A DNA stretch of 64,000 bases from CAZIQY01 sp964541605. Lineage in GTDB: Bacteria; Desulfobacterota; Syntrophia; Syntrophales; UBA2185. The stretch lies in the NCBI GenBank assembly GCA_964541605.1, contig CAZIQY010000003.1, positions 1 through 64,000 on the forward strand. The letters run 5' to 3'. Every line of letters begins with the position of its first letter. The stretch's first letter is position 1. Below are positions 26,271 to 35,529 of the stretch, piece by piece. Below the pieces are notes generated by a model. That model ran no database searches. It was not told the origin of the DNA and was given only the letters and a program-made list of their open reading frames with translations. A program made the position numbers and the translations under genes.

Positions 26271-27737
26271 TCAAGCTTCCGTATACCCCACAATCCGTCT
26301 GAACAGCTTCCACTCCGGGGCGTGGGTGAAAAACCGCAGTCTCCATCTCAACAGGGCGTCCAGTCTGAAAAAAAGATAGGCGGGATAATGGTAGAACTTG
26401 ATATACCTTTCTTTGATTTCCCTGGACCAGAAAACGAAACGGGAAATAAAGGCCAGGTTTTCCATCATGGAGCACTCTTTCGCGGACAGCCACGGAAGCT
26501 GGCAGTTGAAAAAGGTCAGCCGGGACCACTCTTCGAGGGACAGCGGCGGCTGGAACAACCCCCCGGAAACGATCTCATCAAACAGCGGGTTTCCCGGGTA
26601 CGGGGTATAAATACAGATCGCCGTGATATAGATATCGGGGTTGATTCCCTTGATCCGGTCCATCAGGTCGAATGTCTTCTGCCGTTCTTCCTCCGTTTCT
26701 CCCGGAAACCCCGACATGAAAGAGGTATGGACGCGCAGGCCGTATTTGTGTGTGGTTTTTGCCATTCCCAGAATATCATCCACCGTGATCTGCTTGTCGA
26801 TCACATCCGTCAATATCCGCTGAGAGCCCGATTCGGAGCCGACAAACAGGATGTGCGCGCCGGATTTTTTGATGAGATCCGCAAAATCCGCATCGACACG
26901 GCGCGCCAGGATATCGGCCCGGCAGGTCGTGCTCCATTTGATGTCCAGGTTGCTTTCGATGATTTTTCCGCACAGAGACCTGACCCGCTTGAGATTGGAA
27001 AAGAAATTGTCGTCATAAAAAACGACGTGGCCAACGTTGTACCTTTCCTTCAGGACCCGAAGCTCGTCGATGACGAGGTCCGTATCCTTGGCACGCCATC
27101 TCCTGCCGTTGTAAAGATGATTGAAACAGAAGCGGCAGCGGAAGGGGCAGCCGCGCGCTGTCTGAACGCCGATTTCCGAGTATTTTGATACATCGACAAG
27201 GTGCCAGGACGGCATCTTGACCGTGCTCATATCCAGAAACGGCCGTTTGCCGGTGAAGACGACCCTGCCGTCATCGTCATGAAAATAGATTCCTCTGACG
27301 CTCTTCAAGTCTCCGTTTGCGGAAAGACAGTCCGCCAGTTCGACGGCAACCTCCTCCCCTTCCCCGGCAACGACGATGTCGGCCCTCGGATCCGCGAGGG
27401 TCTGTTCCGGCAGAATGGTCGCATGGATGCCTCCCCAGACGATCAGCTTTTCGGGGTCCAGTTTTCGGATCAATGCCGCTATCCTCAATGCGTAGTCGAT
27501 CTGGAGGCCGGTCATGCTCGTGATGCCCACGAACAGGCTGTCCGGCAGGTATTCCGCTATTTTTTTCTCGTAGTCCGGCTCAACGCGCGTATCCACAATC
27601 ACCGGCTGGTATCCGGCATCCTCCAGATTGGGGCAGATGCTGAGAAGGGAAAGCGGCGCCTGGGGCATCAGGGCCTGCGGACCTAACTGGGGATAGATTA
27701 ATAAAATATGTTTTGAACGTTTGCCTGTCTGACTCAT
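26271..27737 (-). CDS. B12-binding domain radical SAM protein
   Basis: A 488-residue protein. The N-terminal 150 residues form a cobalamin-binding-type Rossmann domain (LLIYPQLGPQ, IVWGGIHATILPEQ, DIVVAGEGE). It is followed by a radical SAM barrel with the cluster motif GCPFRCRFCFN (CX3CX2C) and a C-terminal hydrophobic helical tail. Members modify unactivated carbons, often as methylases, in secondary metabolites, lipids and sugars. I use the ATG at 27737 because it immediately follows the upstream stop (TGATATG), giving translational coupling; an earlier start would overlap the flippase gene by 44 bp. It lies 23 bp upstream of asnB. Its substrate may be a glycan or its lipid carrier. Confidence 0.82.
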   Translation of the reverse strand: MSQTGKRSKHILLIYPQLGPQALMPQAPLSLLSICPNLEDAGYQPVIVDTRVEPDYEKKIAEYLPDSLFVGITSMTGLQIDYALRIAALIRKLDPEKLIVWGGIHATILPEQTLADPRADIVVAGEGEEVAVELADCLSANGDLKSVRGIYFHDDDGRVVFTGKRPFLDMSTVKMPSWHLVDVSKYSEIGVQTARGCPFRCRFCFNHLYNGRRWRAKDTDLVIDELRVLKERYNVGHVVFYDDNFFSNLKRVRSLCGKIIESNLDIKWSTTCRADILARRVDADFADLIKKSGAHILFVGSESGSQRILTDVIDKQITVDDILGMAKTTHKYGLRVHTSFMSGFPGETEEERQKTFDLMDRIKGINPDIYITAICIYTPYPGNPLFDEIVSGGLFQPPLSLEEWSRLTFFNCQLPWLSAKECSMMENLAFISRFVFWSREIKERYIKFYHYPAYLFFRLDALLRWRLRFFTHAPEWKLFRRIVGYTEA

Positions 27738-27738
27738 A

Positions 27739-28689
27739 TCATTTTCTACCCCGTACACGAACAATATACTTTCTGACAACAAACAAGGAGGTTAAAACGA
27801 TCGCTGTTAAGAGGGCCCAAATAATTACATACACGCGATGGAAAAAGAGTCCGGCCAAGACTTTTTCCTTATTCAAGCCTATCGCTTCAAAAAAAAGCAG
27901 CCCGCTACCTTCGAAAACGCCTAAACCGCTAATACTGACAGGAATATGCGTAAGGATCGAAAGCGAATTAGCTCCGCTGATAGTTGGAAGTATCGGCGGG
28001 TTCAAACCTGCGGCCTGAAGCGCCGTCACCAATGTAAAACCGGAGACAACGGCCCTTACCAGGGTAATGAATAAGTTATTATAAAGATCCCCTCGTCTTT
28101 TTTGATAAAGATATGAAAAAGTCTCTAACAATTCTTTGGTGATTGCGTATCTGTTTAAAAATTTTGGGGCATATCTTACAGTAAACCATAACATTAAAGC
28201 GAAAAGACCTAAAGAAGCCATCGTTAATAGAAGCACATAACTGGTTGAAATTGACGCGACAAAAGCAATTGTAAAGGGTGTAAACAAAAATACTGCTACG
28301 CAAAGTGTAATGAATCGATCTAAAAGAATGGCCGAGACGCTCTGGTATGTGGAAACTTCTATGCGCTTCACAAGAGCGATCAATGTAAAATCGCCTATAA
28401 TGGCAGGCGCGATTGTACCGATTGAACTGGAGAAGAAAAAATACTTTATAAAATGACCATAACTTACTGTGACATAATTTCTAATGAACAACCAAAGTTT
28501 GAAACCGCCTAGTAAAATGAACAAGATGCCGAAAAAGACTAAAAGAGCTAAAGGCAGCAGCCTGGGTGAAACAACACTCTCTTTGAAAACCCCAAAGTCA
28601 ATAAACCTGAATATCCAAACGAGTAGCGCCGCACTGATTAAAAGTCGTATGGCATATAAAACGATCTTTCTGAAATCAGGCTTTTTCAT
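27739..28689 (-). CDS. Flippase-like membrane protein (LPG synthase TM / UPF0104 family)
   Basis: A 316-residue polytopic membrane protein of the lysylphosphatidylglycerol synthase transmembrane-region (UPF0104, AglD-like) family. It has about eight helices, with the family-typical late motif ANSLSILTHIPVSISGLGVFEGSGL. In archaea and bacteria these proteins occur in polysaccharide and glycolipid clusters and are thought to move lipid intermediates. The ATG at 28689 (MKKPDFRK) is preceded by a strong AGGAAG site, so I prefer it over an in-frame ATG at 28752. It sits between a methyltransferase and the B12 radical SAM gene in the same operon. Confidence 0.78.
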   Translation of the reverse strand: MKKPDFRKIVLYAIRLLISAALLVWIFRFIDFGVFKESVVSPRLLPLALLVFFGILFILLGGFKLWLFIRNYVTVSYGHFIKYFFFSSSIGTIAPAIIGDFTLIALVKRIEVSTYQSVSAILLDRFITLCVAVFLFTPFTIAFVASISTSYVLLLTMASLGLFALMLWFTVRYAPKFLNRYAITKELLETFSYLYQKRRGDLYNNLFITLVRAVVSGFTLVTALQAAGLNPPILPTISGANSLSILTHIPVSISGLGVFEGSGLLFFEAIGLNKEKVLAGLFFHRVYVIIWALLTAIVLTSLFVVRKYIVRVRGRK

Positions 28690-28783
28690 AGCTTCTTCCT
28701 GGCAATTATCAACAGCATTGCGGTCTGCCTTCTCACGCATGTAATTCATCAATCTTTCATCTTAAGCGCTTAAAATAGAAACA

Positions 28784-29485
28784 TTATTTCTTCCTTGCCA
28801 CTATAACAAACCACGGCATGAGATACTTTTTTAGAGGCAACGCCGTTATATGGTCAGCAAGGTAATTTTGTATCTTCTGCAAATGGGAAGGATTTGCGAA
28901 ATAGAGATTCAAATAGTGGATGCGTATATCATCAAAGCCCGATTGGTCCAGCAGATTCATCAGCCTCAGGGGGTGAATAGGCACGTCGTTTGTGCGTCGC
29001 CATAAACGATATAAGAAACGCCATCTCATGATGAAATACCTCTGGGGGTGAAACAGATTAGGCTCCATGCAATATAAGTGACCGCCCGGAAGCAGAATCC
29101 TTTTCAATTCGGCGATTGAATCGGAAAAGGGGAAAAGGTGATGCAATGTCGCGGGCAGGCAGGCAATATCGAACGATCCGCTCTTAAAAGGCAAGGAAAA
29201 AGCACTGCCACAAATTTTTTCATACGGATATAAAGAAAGCACTTGAAGGGCTATATCCAACCCGCAAAAAGAAATTTGCTGATCACTAAAACGGCTGGCC
29301 AACATCTGCGAAAACTGGCCCGATGCGCAGCCGATCTCGCATATACGAGTCCCATCCTCTCTGTGCTGTTTCATGAGATCGGCAAACAACGCCATCATCG
29401 TCTCCAAATCCCTATCCGAATAAGGAGAGTAGCCGTTAGTGAATTGATTGAAATAGGACTTATCTTCTATTGAATACGTTCCCAT
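28784..29485 (-). CDS. Class I SAM-dependent methyltransferase
   Basis: A 233-residue methyltransferase with motif I RICEIGCASGQFSQ (about 47-60), GLDIA downstream, FDIACLPATLHHLFPF as the motif II region and LKRILLPGGHLYCMEPN as motif III. The Methyltransf_11-like core is complete. It belongs to the long minus-strand glycan operon. The preceding radical SAM gene ends 51 bp upstream and the flippase follows. Acceptor is unknown; it could be a sugar or a lipid-linked intermediate. It differs in sequence from the other methyltransferases of the region, so is not a recent duplicate. Confidence 0.8.
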   Translation of the reverse strand: MGTYSIEDKSYFNQFTNGYSPYSDRDLETMMALFADLMKQHREDGTRICEIGCASGQFSQMLASRFSDQQISFCGLDIALQVLSLYPYEKICGSAFSLPFKSGSFDIACLPATLHHLFPFSDSIAELKRILLPGGHLYCMEPNLFHPQRYFIMRWRFLYRLWRRTNDVPIHPLRLMNLLDQSGFDDIRIHYLNLYFANPSHLQKIQNYLADHITALPLKKYLMPWFVIVARKK

Positions 29486-29536
29486 TGTATCTGAATATCA
29501 CCTGTTATAAAAAAACGACATCGGGGCAAAAGATCA

Positions 29537-30655
29537 TCATGCCAGCCAACGGCTCTGTTGCACATCAAAGTGTATTTGCGAAGCGCCCTCTCCTGATCTG
29601 TCAAAGCGCCGGTAGCAGTGCCTGCACTGAAGAGGCAATGAAGATCCTTCGTCTAAAAAGACTTTTCTTAAAGAAAGATAAGAATAAGAATTAAATGGTG
29701 TTTCGTCTATAAAAAAATTACCGTTTTCTTTTTTGGGAAGATCAAAACAGCACCGGCCCTGCAATCCCGCAGATGTCAAAATTGTAAGCGCAAATGGGTC
29801 TCTGCAGAAACCACGAGAAGATCTATTGACCAGAACAGGCAAATAAACTTGTGATGCCGGCAGACATGTCCGTACAACGTCCTGCATGATCTCCTGCACT
29901 TCTTCATCATCATCATAAAGGGTCAGTCCCGGTTCGCCAAATGAATTGATGTTATTGAAGTATATGAGATCAAAGCGCATTTCTTCTGCAAAGCGGATCA
30001 TTTCTTTCAGATGAGACACTGTATTCCTTGTCAATGTAAAATTGCACCTGAACTGAAATTTTCTCAATCCTTGATTGTCCAGCATCCTTCTGAATGTCTG
30101 GATTGATTTGAGAAGTTTTTCCCAGATAATGGCGGGTGCATTTCTTACCGCCTCATATGTTTCTGCATCGTGACCATCCAGGCTGACATTTGCAGAATGC
30201 AGACCCGCCTGCACGATTTCTTCTCCCCGTTCAATCAGCAGGAGACCATTTGTAGACAGACTACAGTAGAATCCCTGCCCAACGATCATCGTGATCATTC
30301 TCCCGACATCCGGATGGAGCAGAGGCTCTCCCCCTCCCAGCAAAATGGCTACTGCACCATCTGCCTTTTTCAGGATTCGACGGATATCTTCCAGTGTCAT
30401 ATCGTTTCGTCCATCCATTGGATAATCCTGTCGCCGGAGAAAGCAGGTGTTACAAGAGAGATTACAGCGGTAGGTGATATCGAGTTGATATTCCAGAGGA
30501 TGGTGAGCAACATGTTCCTCATGCCGGCCGAGTAAGAACCGCATTCCATTCATCAGCCGGCTGAATGGCTTCCCGGAACGAAAAAGGCCCCTCAAAACGA
30601 TACCTAAAGCATAGGCATCTGTCTTTCTCAAAAACCGTTTATTGTTACCGATCAC
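29537..30655 (-). CDS. Radical SAM protein
   Basis: A 372-residue radical SAM enzyme with the cluster motif RCNLSCNTC (CX3CX2C) near residue 63-71 and the GGGEPLLHPD motif of the SPASM/MoaA-like group. In the C-terminal part cysteines appear in the order GFCRDP, GRCCFD and LQCRHCYRR, which could hold an auxiliary iron-sulphur cluster, as SPASM and twitch domains do. This one lacks a cobalamin domain, unlike the other radical SAM protein in the same operon. It overlaps the preceding deacetylase-like gene by 11 bp. A role in modifying a glycan or nucleotide sugar is plausible but unproven. Confidence 0.8.
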   Translation of the reverse strand: MIGNNKRFLRKTDAYALGIVLRGLFRSGKPFSRLMNGMRFLLGRHEEHVAHHPLEYQLDITYRCNLSCNTCFLRRQDYPMDGRNDMTLEDIRRILKKADGAVAILLGGGEPLLHPDVGRMITMIVGQGFYCSLSTNGLLLIERGEEIVQAGLHSANVSLDGHDAETYEAVRNAPAIIWEKLLKSIQTFRRMLDNQGLRKFQFRCNFTLTRNTVSHLKEMIRFAEEMRFDLIYFNNINSFGEPGLTLYDDDEEVQEIMQDVVRTCLPASQVYLPVLVNRSSRGFCRDPFALTILTSAGLQGRCCFDLPKKENGNFFIDETPFNSYSYLSLRKVFLDEGSSLPLQCRHCYRRFDRSGEGASQIHFDVQQSRWLA

Positions 30656-32096
30656 CGCTGTTCTCCATGTCTTTTATCGTCCTTTTCCATTGTTCGTTCA
30701 GATCTTTCAAAATCCTGCAACCGGAAGTCATTCGAACCCCTTTTCTTTTTAGTTCGTCAATGAGATCCCAGTAGACCTGATCGTAACCAGGGTCCAGGAG
30801 GCCGCCAAGCTGTTCCTGATGCCAGATGATGGAAACACAGCCTTTCATCTCCATAAACCGCCGGGACTCTTCCCTGGCGGCATCTGATGCCTCCGACGGC
30901 GAGAGACGGTAGCTTGTGGCCAGAGTCGTATCCATCAGGACCAAGGGAATCTCCCAGAACGAAAAAGGCCTCTCCTGTCCCATATCATAGGGCTGGTAGG
31001 GGAAATATGTCCCTGCCCGGGGGCCAACCGTGTCGTTATAGCCGACGGACATGTCATACCGAAGACCGGCTTTTTCGATGCCGGCAAAAAACGAAGATGG
31101 ATGAAAATGGAGGTAGTGCTGGCGATGCCCCATGATCTCCCGTCCTGACAGACTTTCAAGTTCTCCCTTTTCTTCTGCGAGACGGCCCGGGTCATCTCCA
31201 GCCCGATAACTGCCGTGGAGGCATATCTCAAAACCCTTTTCCTTTAGATACTGCAGGGCATTCAGAAAATTAGGATCATGCAGATCGTAGGCAGGATCGT
31301 GAAGATGCCCGCCTCTTGCCACAAACTGAAAGGACGAGCTGCCCCCCCTTGACAACTCTCCCGCCACGATTCTTTCGAAATCGCGATAGGGCAGAGCCGT
31401 GTGCATCAATGCTTCCATGTAGGCATAGGCATTTCGCAAAGCATCGCCGGGGCGTCGCCGGGTGATGACCTGACGGGCTGCAGACCGCAGAAAACGGGGC
31501 AAGCCACGGCTGAATGGAGACGGCAAATAATCGACGTCATGGGTCAGTAAGACCGTCGGCTGTCGGTCATTTTCTAATCGTGGCCAGCCAAGGAACTCCG
31601 CGGCCTTTGCAATATTATCCAACCATTGATCCACAACCGGTTCCGGCCTTTTCCATCCGGCTCTCAGCCACCAGTCCTCTGCAAACAGGATCCAATCATC
31701 CGCCTGTTCTGGGCGGTTCCGTCTTTCGTACCACAGATTCATAACCGCACACGCCCCCGCCAGGACATCGGTGCCAATCCATCCCTTTTGGTCAAACTCG
31801 CGCCGCTTCGGATGAGGGAAGGGAAACCGCCCTTCCGACAGGGTTTCAAAGGGGAAAGAACTGTGGCTTTCCGCGAGATGTTTTTTCACCGCCGGTGTTG
31901 AAAGGATAACGATATCCCCTTCGCCGGTCGGTATTTGAGCAGGATCTTCCGTTGTTGCATAGACGATCCGGTGTCGTGCGCCGGGTGTTATGGTCCAACC
32001 AACACGCATGGCCAGATGACGCAGGGTGTGAACGACCGCCTTTCTGTCAAACGGCTCGCCCTGGAAAATCACCTCTACGGGCAATCTTTCAGACAT
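30645..32096 (-). CDS. Polysaccharide deacetylase-like protein
   Basis: A 483-residue protein whose central part resembles NodB-type carbohydrate esterases. VLLTHDVDYLPSP supplies the first metal-binding Asp, LHGSYRAGD the His-rich second motif, and HRQHYLHFHPSS further candidate ligands; a late IIWHQE motif provides the last His. About 200 N-terminal residues precede the core and have no domain I recognise. Proteins like this occur in exopolysaccharide and O-antigen clusters. It overlaps its neighbours on both sides (8 bp with the DUF354 gene, 11 bp with the radical SAM gene), showing tight translational coupling. No signal peptide is visible, so it may act on a cytoplasmic glycan precursor. 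Confidence 0.75.
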   Translation of the reverse strand: MSERLPVEVIFQGEPFDRKAVVHTLRHLAMRVGWTITPGARHRIVYATTEDPAQIPTGEGDIVILSTPAVKKHLAESHSSFPFETLSEGRFPFPHPKRREFDQKGWIGTDVLAGACAVMNLWYERRNRPEQADDWILFAEDWWLRAGWKRPEPVVDQWLDNIAKAAEFLGWPRLENDRQPTVLLTHDVDYLPSPFSRGLPRFLRSAARQVITRRRPGDALRNAYAYMEALMHTALPYRDFERIVAGELSRGGSSSFQFVARGGHLHDPAYDLHDPNFLNALQYLKEKGFEICLHGSYRAGDDPGRLAEEKGELESLSGREIMGHRQHYLHFHPSSFFAGIEKAGLRYDMSVGYNDTVGPRAGTYFPYQPYDMGQERPFSFWEIPLVLMDTTLATSYRLSPSEASDAAREESRRFMEMKGCVSIIWHQEQLGGLLDPGYDQVYWDLIDELKRKGVRMTSGCRILKDLNEQWKRTIKDMENSGDR

Positions 32097-33129
32097 CCAT
32101 TCCTCCAGTCAGATCACGAATATGGCTCTCAATTACATCGGGAATGTAGTCCAGATTTTCAGCAAACAAATCCCTCTTTTGTCTCACGCTTTCTCTGGAC
32201 GGCAGGGCCTTGGCGATAGAAATTGCCGCTTCCACGGCGGCATCGCCTCGATCGTACACCTTCATCAGCCCGTATTCATTCTCCAGTATTTTCATGTTGC
32301 CGCATTTCCCCGCCCAGCTTGATGCCAGCACGGAAGGAACGCCCATCAGGGCAGCCTCGGCGCACATGCTCGGACTTTCACCCACCACAAGTCGGGAAAA
32401 GGCCATAACGTGGTGCATCCGGTCGACCCGCACAGGATGCGCAAATTCCCGGAGTTCCTGTGGCGGCTCCGTTTCGCTGGTCAGAACGACCTTCATGCAA
32501 GAAGAAAGCTGCCTGATTAATCGCACGGCATCCCCGGGAGTAAATCCCGTTTCGCCGCGATCATGAACGGCATCCCAGCGGACAAAACGAACGACCGCGT
32601 AAGGCTGATCCGGGTCGATTTCCTCTCCCCTCACAAGTTCCCCATCCGGGATAAACTCGTCAGGATGCAGATAGCTCCATTCATGAAAACTCCGATAACG
32701 GTGATGACGGCTGCCGAAGTCTCCTACGAACCACTCGGGCGTGAGGATCCTGTCGGCAAAAGGAAAGGCGATTCTGTTGCTCGTTACCGCCGTCTCCGTG
32801 TCGGTAAGCGCGATGTTGGGAACTCCATGCATTTTCGACGGCAGAGAGGTTGTAATCCCGCCGATGGACATTGCAATGTCAGGTTTAAATCTCGTCATGT
32901 GTATCGAACATTTTAACCAGCGGACAAGGAGTTCCGATGCAAGGCCGGGGCCTTTCCGCTGTCTGGACAGGCAAACATAAGGCATCCCGAACAAATCCAG
33001 GAGCTGATGGGTGATGTCCTTGTCGCGGGTGACGATCTTTACCCCGTTGCCGCGTTTCAGCCAGCGCTTCACCAGCGGACGGAAGAAATGCACGTGCTTG
33101 GGATGCAATATGTCGATAAAGATCTTCAC
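32089..33129 (-). CDS. DUF354 family protein (GT-B / MurG-like fold)
   Basis: A 346-residue DUF354 protein. It starts with the family's MKIFIDILHPKHVHFFRPLV, where HxxHxxFF-like residues are conserved, and continues with a GT-B-like two-domain pattern (PDIAMSIGGITTSLPSK, RFVRWDAVHDRGETGF, GESPSMCAEAALMGVPSVL). The last motif resembles the UDP-sugar site of MurG and UDP-GlcNAc 2-epimerase. No biochemical activity is established for DUF354 that I know of. In this operon a transferase or epimerase acting on a nucleotide sugar is the natural guess. It overlaps the upstream methyltransferase by 4 bp and the downstream deacetylase-like gene by 8 bp. Confidence 0.78.
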   Translation of the reverse strand: MKIFIDILHPKHVHFFRPLVKRWLKRGNGVKIVTRDKDITHQLLDLFGMPYVCLSRQRKGPGLASELLVRWLKCSIHMTRFKPDIAMSIGGITTSLPSKMHGVPNIALTDTETAVTSNRIAFPFADRILTPEWFVGDFGSRHHRYRSFHEWSYLHPDEFIPDGELVRGEEIDPDQPYAVVRFVRWDAVHDRGETGFTPGDAVRLIRQLSSCMKVVLTSETEPPQELREFAHPVRVDRMHHVMAFSRLVVGESPSMCAEAALMGVPSVLASSWAGKCGNMKILENEYGLMKVYDRGDAAVEAAISIAKALPSRESVRQKRDLFAENLDYIPDVIESHIRDLTGGMDV

Positions 33130-33914
33130 CGGTTACCCTGCTCCCTGACGGCAATCGCCACGAGACCGGAACCGTCCTTCTGGGATCGATAAAACGAACC
33201 CGCGTAGCTCAAAAAAAGAAGAAGCGGAAACATCAGCGCATAAACGCTTTTGTTCTTTTCTTTTGCACCGGTTATCAGTTTGCTCATATCGTTGGCCAGC
33301 GTCTCCATGGAATTATAATTGTAGATGCATGTTTTTACGGCAAGCCCCCCCTCCATCAAAAGACTTGTCAATCCGTCTTTTGTATATCCCGGTCTCACAT
33401 GGCCGTCTATGTCCATCCAGTTTTCCCGTCTCCATCCCAGAACATTGCGGGTCAGGTGCGGCACGTGGACAAGCAGATGTCCCCCGGGATCGAGGGCTTC
33501 CCGGAATGTTCTTACCCCTCCCAGATCATCCTCGAGATGCTCGAGCATGTCCGTAGAAATGATCAGGTCGAATTTTCCCATCTCCTTAAGTTTCATTGCG
33601 TCCATCGTTACGAAACGGACATTTTTTATGCCGGATTTTAATGCGATATGGTGATTCATTTCATTCTGTTTCCCGTCCAGATCCACACCGATAACCTCTG
33701 CGGATGGAAACCGGCGCGCACAGGCGAGGGTGATCATGCCCCGTCCGCACCCCGCATCAGCCACCTTCTTCGGTACGGGGATCTGATCAAGAAACGGCAG
33801 AATGGTTCGGGCGCGGATGCGCAATCCCAGGATCGGAGCGCCGATAACCCTGATGTAGAGCCTCTCGGCAGGACTCAGTCCCGGTAATAATGAAATTTCC
33901 GAACCAAACGGCAT
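33126..33914 (-). CDS. Class I SAM-dependent methyltransferase
   Basis: A 262-residue methyltransferase with motif I VADAGCGRGMITLA, GVDLDG, VTMDAMKLKEMGKFDLIIS and a C-terminal hydrophobic stretch (VYALMFPLLLFLSYAG) that may associate with the membrane. I chose the ATG at 33914 (MPFGSEIS): the longer frame would translate through a CATTCCGG-type intergenic palindrome (33941-33962), which is not protein-coding. It overlaps the next gene by 4 bp (ATGA). It follows the 417-residue glycosidase-like gene in the same direction. The acceptor is unknown. Confidence 0.8.
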   Translation of the reverse strand: MPFGSEISLLPGLSPAERLYIRVIGAPILGLRIRARTILPFLDQIPVPKKVADAGCGRGMITLACARRFPSAEVIGVDLDGKQNEMNHHIALKSGIKNVRFVTMDAMKLKEMGKFDLIISTDMLEHLEDDLGGVRTFREALDPGGHLLVHVPHLTRNVLGWRRENWMDIDGHVRPGYTKDGLTSLLMEGGLAVKTCIYNYNSMETLANDMSKLITGAKEKNKSVYALMFPLLLFLSYAGSFYRSQKDGSGLVAIAVREQGNR

Positions 33915-33940
33915 GTTATTCCCCACCCTCACTTCCTCGT

Positions 33941-33962
33941 CATTCCGGCAAAAGCCGGAATG
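33941..33962. repeat. REP-like palindrome
   Basis: CATTCCGGC and GCCGGAATG form a perfect 9-bp inverted repeat around an AAAA loop. The same CATTCC/GGAATG motif recurs at 35378-35430, so this is one copy of a dispersed REP-like family. It lies between two genes of the glycan operon and could be a processing or pause site. Confidence 0.75.
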
Positions 33963-34086
33963 ACACAAGAAAAAACGTATCTACTTAACTTAATTCGTAG
34001 GCCACCTTTATTGAAACTATCTCCCATTCATGTAGGTATATTTTCATAAACCATATCTCATTTTTTCACGACATTTTTGACAACAT

Positions 34087-35340
34087 CTATTGCCGCTTCT
34101 CTAATAACAAGCGCAATGCCGCAAGCCCCCGCGCCATCCATCCGTTGCACCAGTGAAGGAGGGTAAACCGCTTGTTGACGCAGCGCCCCCTCTGATATGA
34201 AAAATCACCGCTGCCTTCATAGAAATGGCCGATCCCCCAGGCCGCGATGCGACTTGCCTTTTCAAGCTCTCCCGCAGCGGCAAATGTCAGAATGCCCTGG
34301 GCGGAACCGTGCACGTCATGCGGCATGATTTCATCGCTTGCCCATTTGGGAGCGCCGTTCGCAAGGAACAGGTTCTCCCTGTAGAATTTCAATCCCCGAT
34401 CATAATGGTCGCGGAACCGTCCATCTCCCGTTGCATGTTCATAATCGCAAAACGCATCCAGGATCATTCCCGTATGATAGTTGTCATGGTCCTCCAGGCT
34501 CTGCGCCGGATTGGTGGTATAGTGCCACGCCCCGTAGGATGTCTGCCTGCGGGACACAAACGTTAAAAGCTTGCATGCCTCATTTAACAAAGACGGCTCT
34601 CCCGTCAGCGTGCCGACCTGCGCCATCAATGCGCCGGCCAGGGCGTTGATATTGATGACGGAAAACCCGCCTTTCATGTTCGGCACATAGGAGATGCATT
34701 TTTCCTCATCCGTTTCATAGAGCACGTCCAGATCATATAAAATAAAATCAACGGCGCTTCGCGCATTGTTGAGATAATCTTCATTCCCGAGTAGTTGATA
34801 GCCATGCAAGAGGGCGCCCCCGGCGATAACCGTCATATAGCAGTTGGGATAACCGGGCGGCTGATAAAACCCCGGGCTCTGCCAGGGATGATGGTATCCC
34901 CAGCAGCTTCCGTGATAATTGCCCTTTTCTCGCGAACCGTTCTCCATCAGCCATCCCAGACACTTCGCGGCCCTCTTCTTGTAAACGGCTTCGTCGTTTA
35001 TTGTATATATATCGAGATTGGCCCGCGCAAAAAGCGCCGGGCTTTCGGGATTTATTCCTTTCCTTACGAAGAAAACGGGACGGAGATTTACGGGTGAACG
35101 CATCACAATCTGCGTCCAGATGAGACGAAGCGGCCAGAAACCGAAGGACAGCGCCTGCAAGAGAGGGCTGTGCAAACCGTCATATTTCGAGTAGCCGATG
35201 TAGCCTGAAGCGTCTGCCCGCTCCAGTGTGGCATATAAAACGGATTCAATTTCGTTGAGATCACTCACAAATCGTCTTCCATGGCTGTAGCAGTAAATTC
35301 GTTTTATCTTAATCTTCGTTGTGTTATATGTCAATTTCAT
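34087..35340 (-). CDS. Conserved protein with (alpha/alpha)6-barrel-like helical pattern
   Basis: A 417-residue protein without a confident family name. The repeated helical segments and motifs such as NYHGSCWGYHHPW, YGAWHYTTNPAQSLEDHDNYHTGMILDAF and VHGSAQGILTFAAAG resemble (alpha/alpha)6 glycosidase, lyase and D-glucuronyl C5-epimerase-like folds. I saw no signal peptide, so a cytoplasmic site is likely. The ATG at 35340 (MKLTYNTTK) is used because an upstream in-frame start would lie within a REP-like repeat; its ribosome-binding site is weak, so the true start could be later. It is the first gene of the large minus-strand operon and is bracketed by REP-like elements. Confidence 0.6.
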   Translation of the reverse strand: MKLTYNTTKIKIKRIYCYSHGRRFVSDLNEIESVLYATLERADASGYIGYSKYDGLHSPLLQALSFGFWPLRLIWTQIVMRSPVNLRPVFFVRKGINPESPALFARANLDIYTINDEAVYKKRAAKCLGWLMENGSREKGNYHGSCWGYHHPWQSPGFYQPPGYPNCYMTVIAGGALLHGYQLLGNEDYLNNARSAVDFILYDLDVLYETDEEKCISYVPNMKGGFSVININALAGALMAQVGTLTGEPSLLNEACKLLTFVSRRQTSYGAWHYTTNPAQSLEDHDNYHTGMILDAFCDYEHATGDGRFRDHYDRGLKFYRENLFLANGAPKWASDEIMPHDVHGSAQGILTFAAAGELEKASRIAAWGIGHFYEGSGDFSYQRGRCVNKRFTLLHWCNGWMARGLAALRLLLEKRQ

Positions 35341-35373
35341 AAGTAACGAGAGCCTTGAATTTCTACCGAATAT

Positions 35374-35436
35374 GTCGTTCCGGTGAAAACCGGAATCCAG
35401 CAAGTTAACGAAAACACTGGATTCCTGCTTTCGCAG
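35374..35436. repeat. Double-hairpin REP-like element
   Basis: Two hairpins lie in tandem: TTCCGGT/ACCGGAA at 35378-35395 and ATTCCTGC/GCAGGAAT at 35411-35430. CCAG and CTGG on their inner flanks can also pair. The element resembles the single palindrome at 33941-33962. It occupies the gap between two divergent glycan genes and so overlaps any promoter there. Confidence 0.75.
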
Positions 35437-35529
35437 GAATGACGATTTGCCATGTTTCAGGAGAAATTCAAAGCTATCAAGTACATGGTATTCATTTACC
35501 GGGAGACACCTTTTCTGAAGACTGCAAAT

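Noticed and set aside
35340..35403. N-terminal extension of the 417-residue protein to 35403, and of the methyltransferase to 33968
   Set aside because: In both cases the extra residues would be encoded by, or run from, REP-like palindromes, so they are unlikely to be protein.
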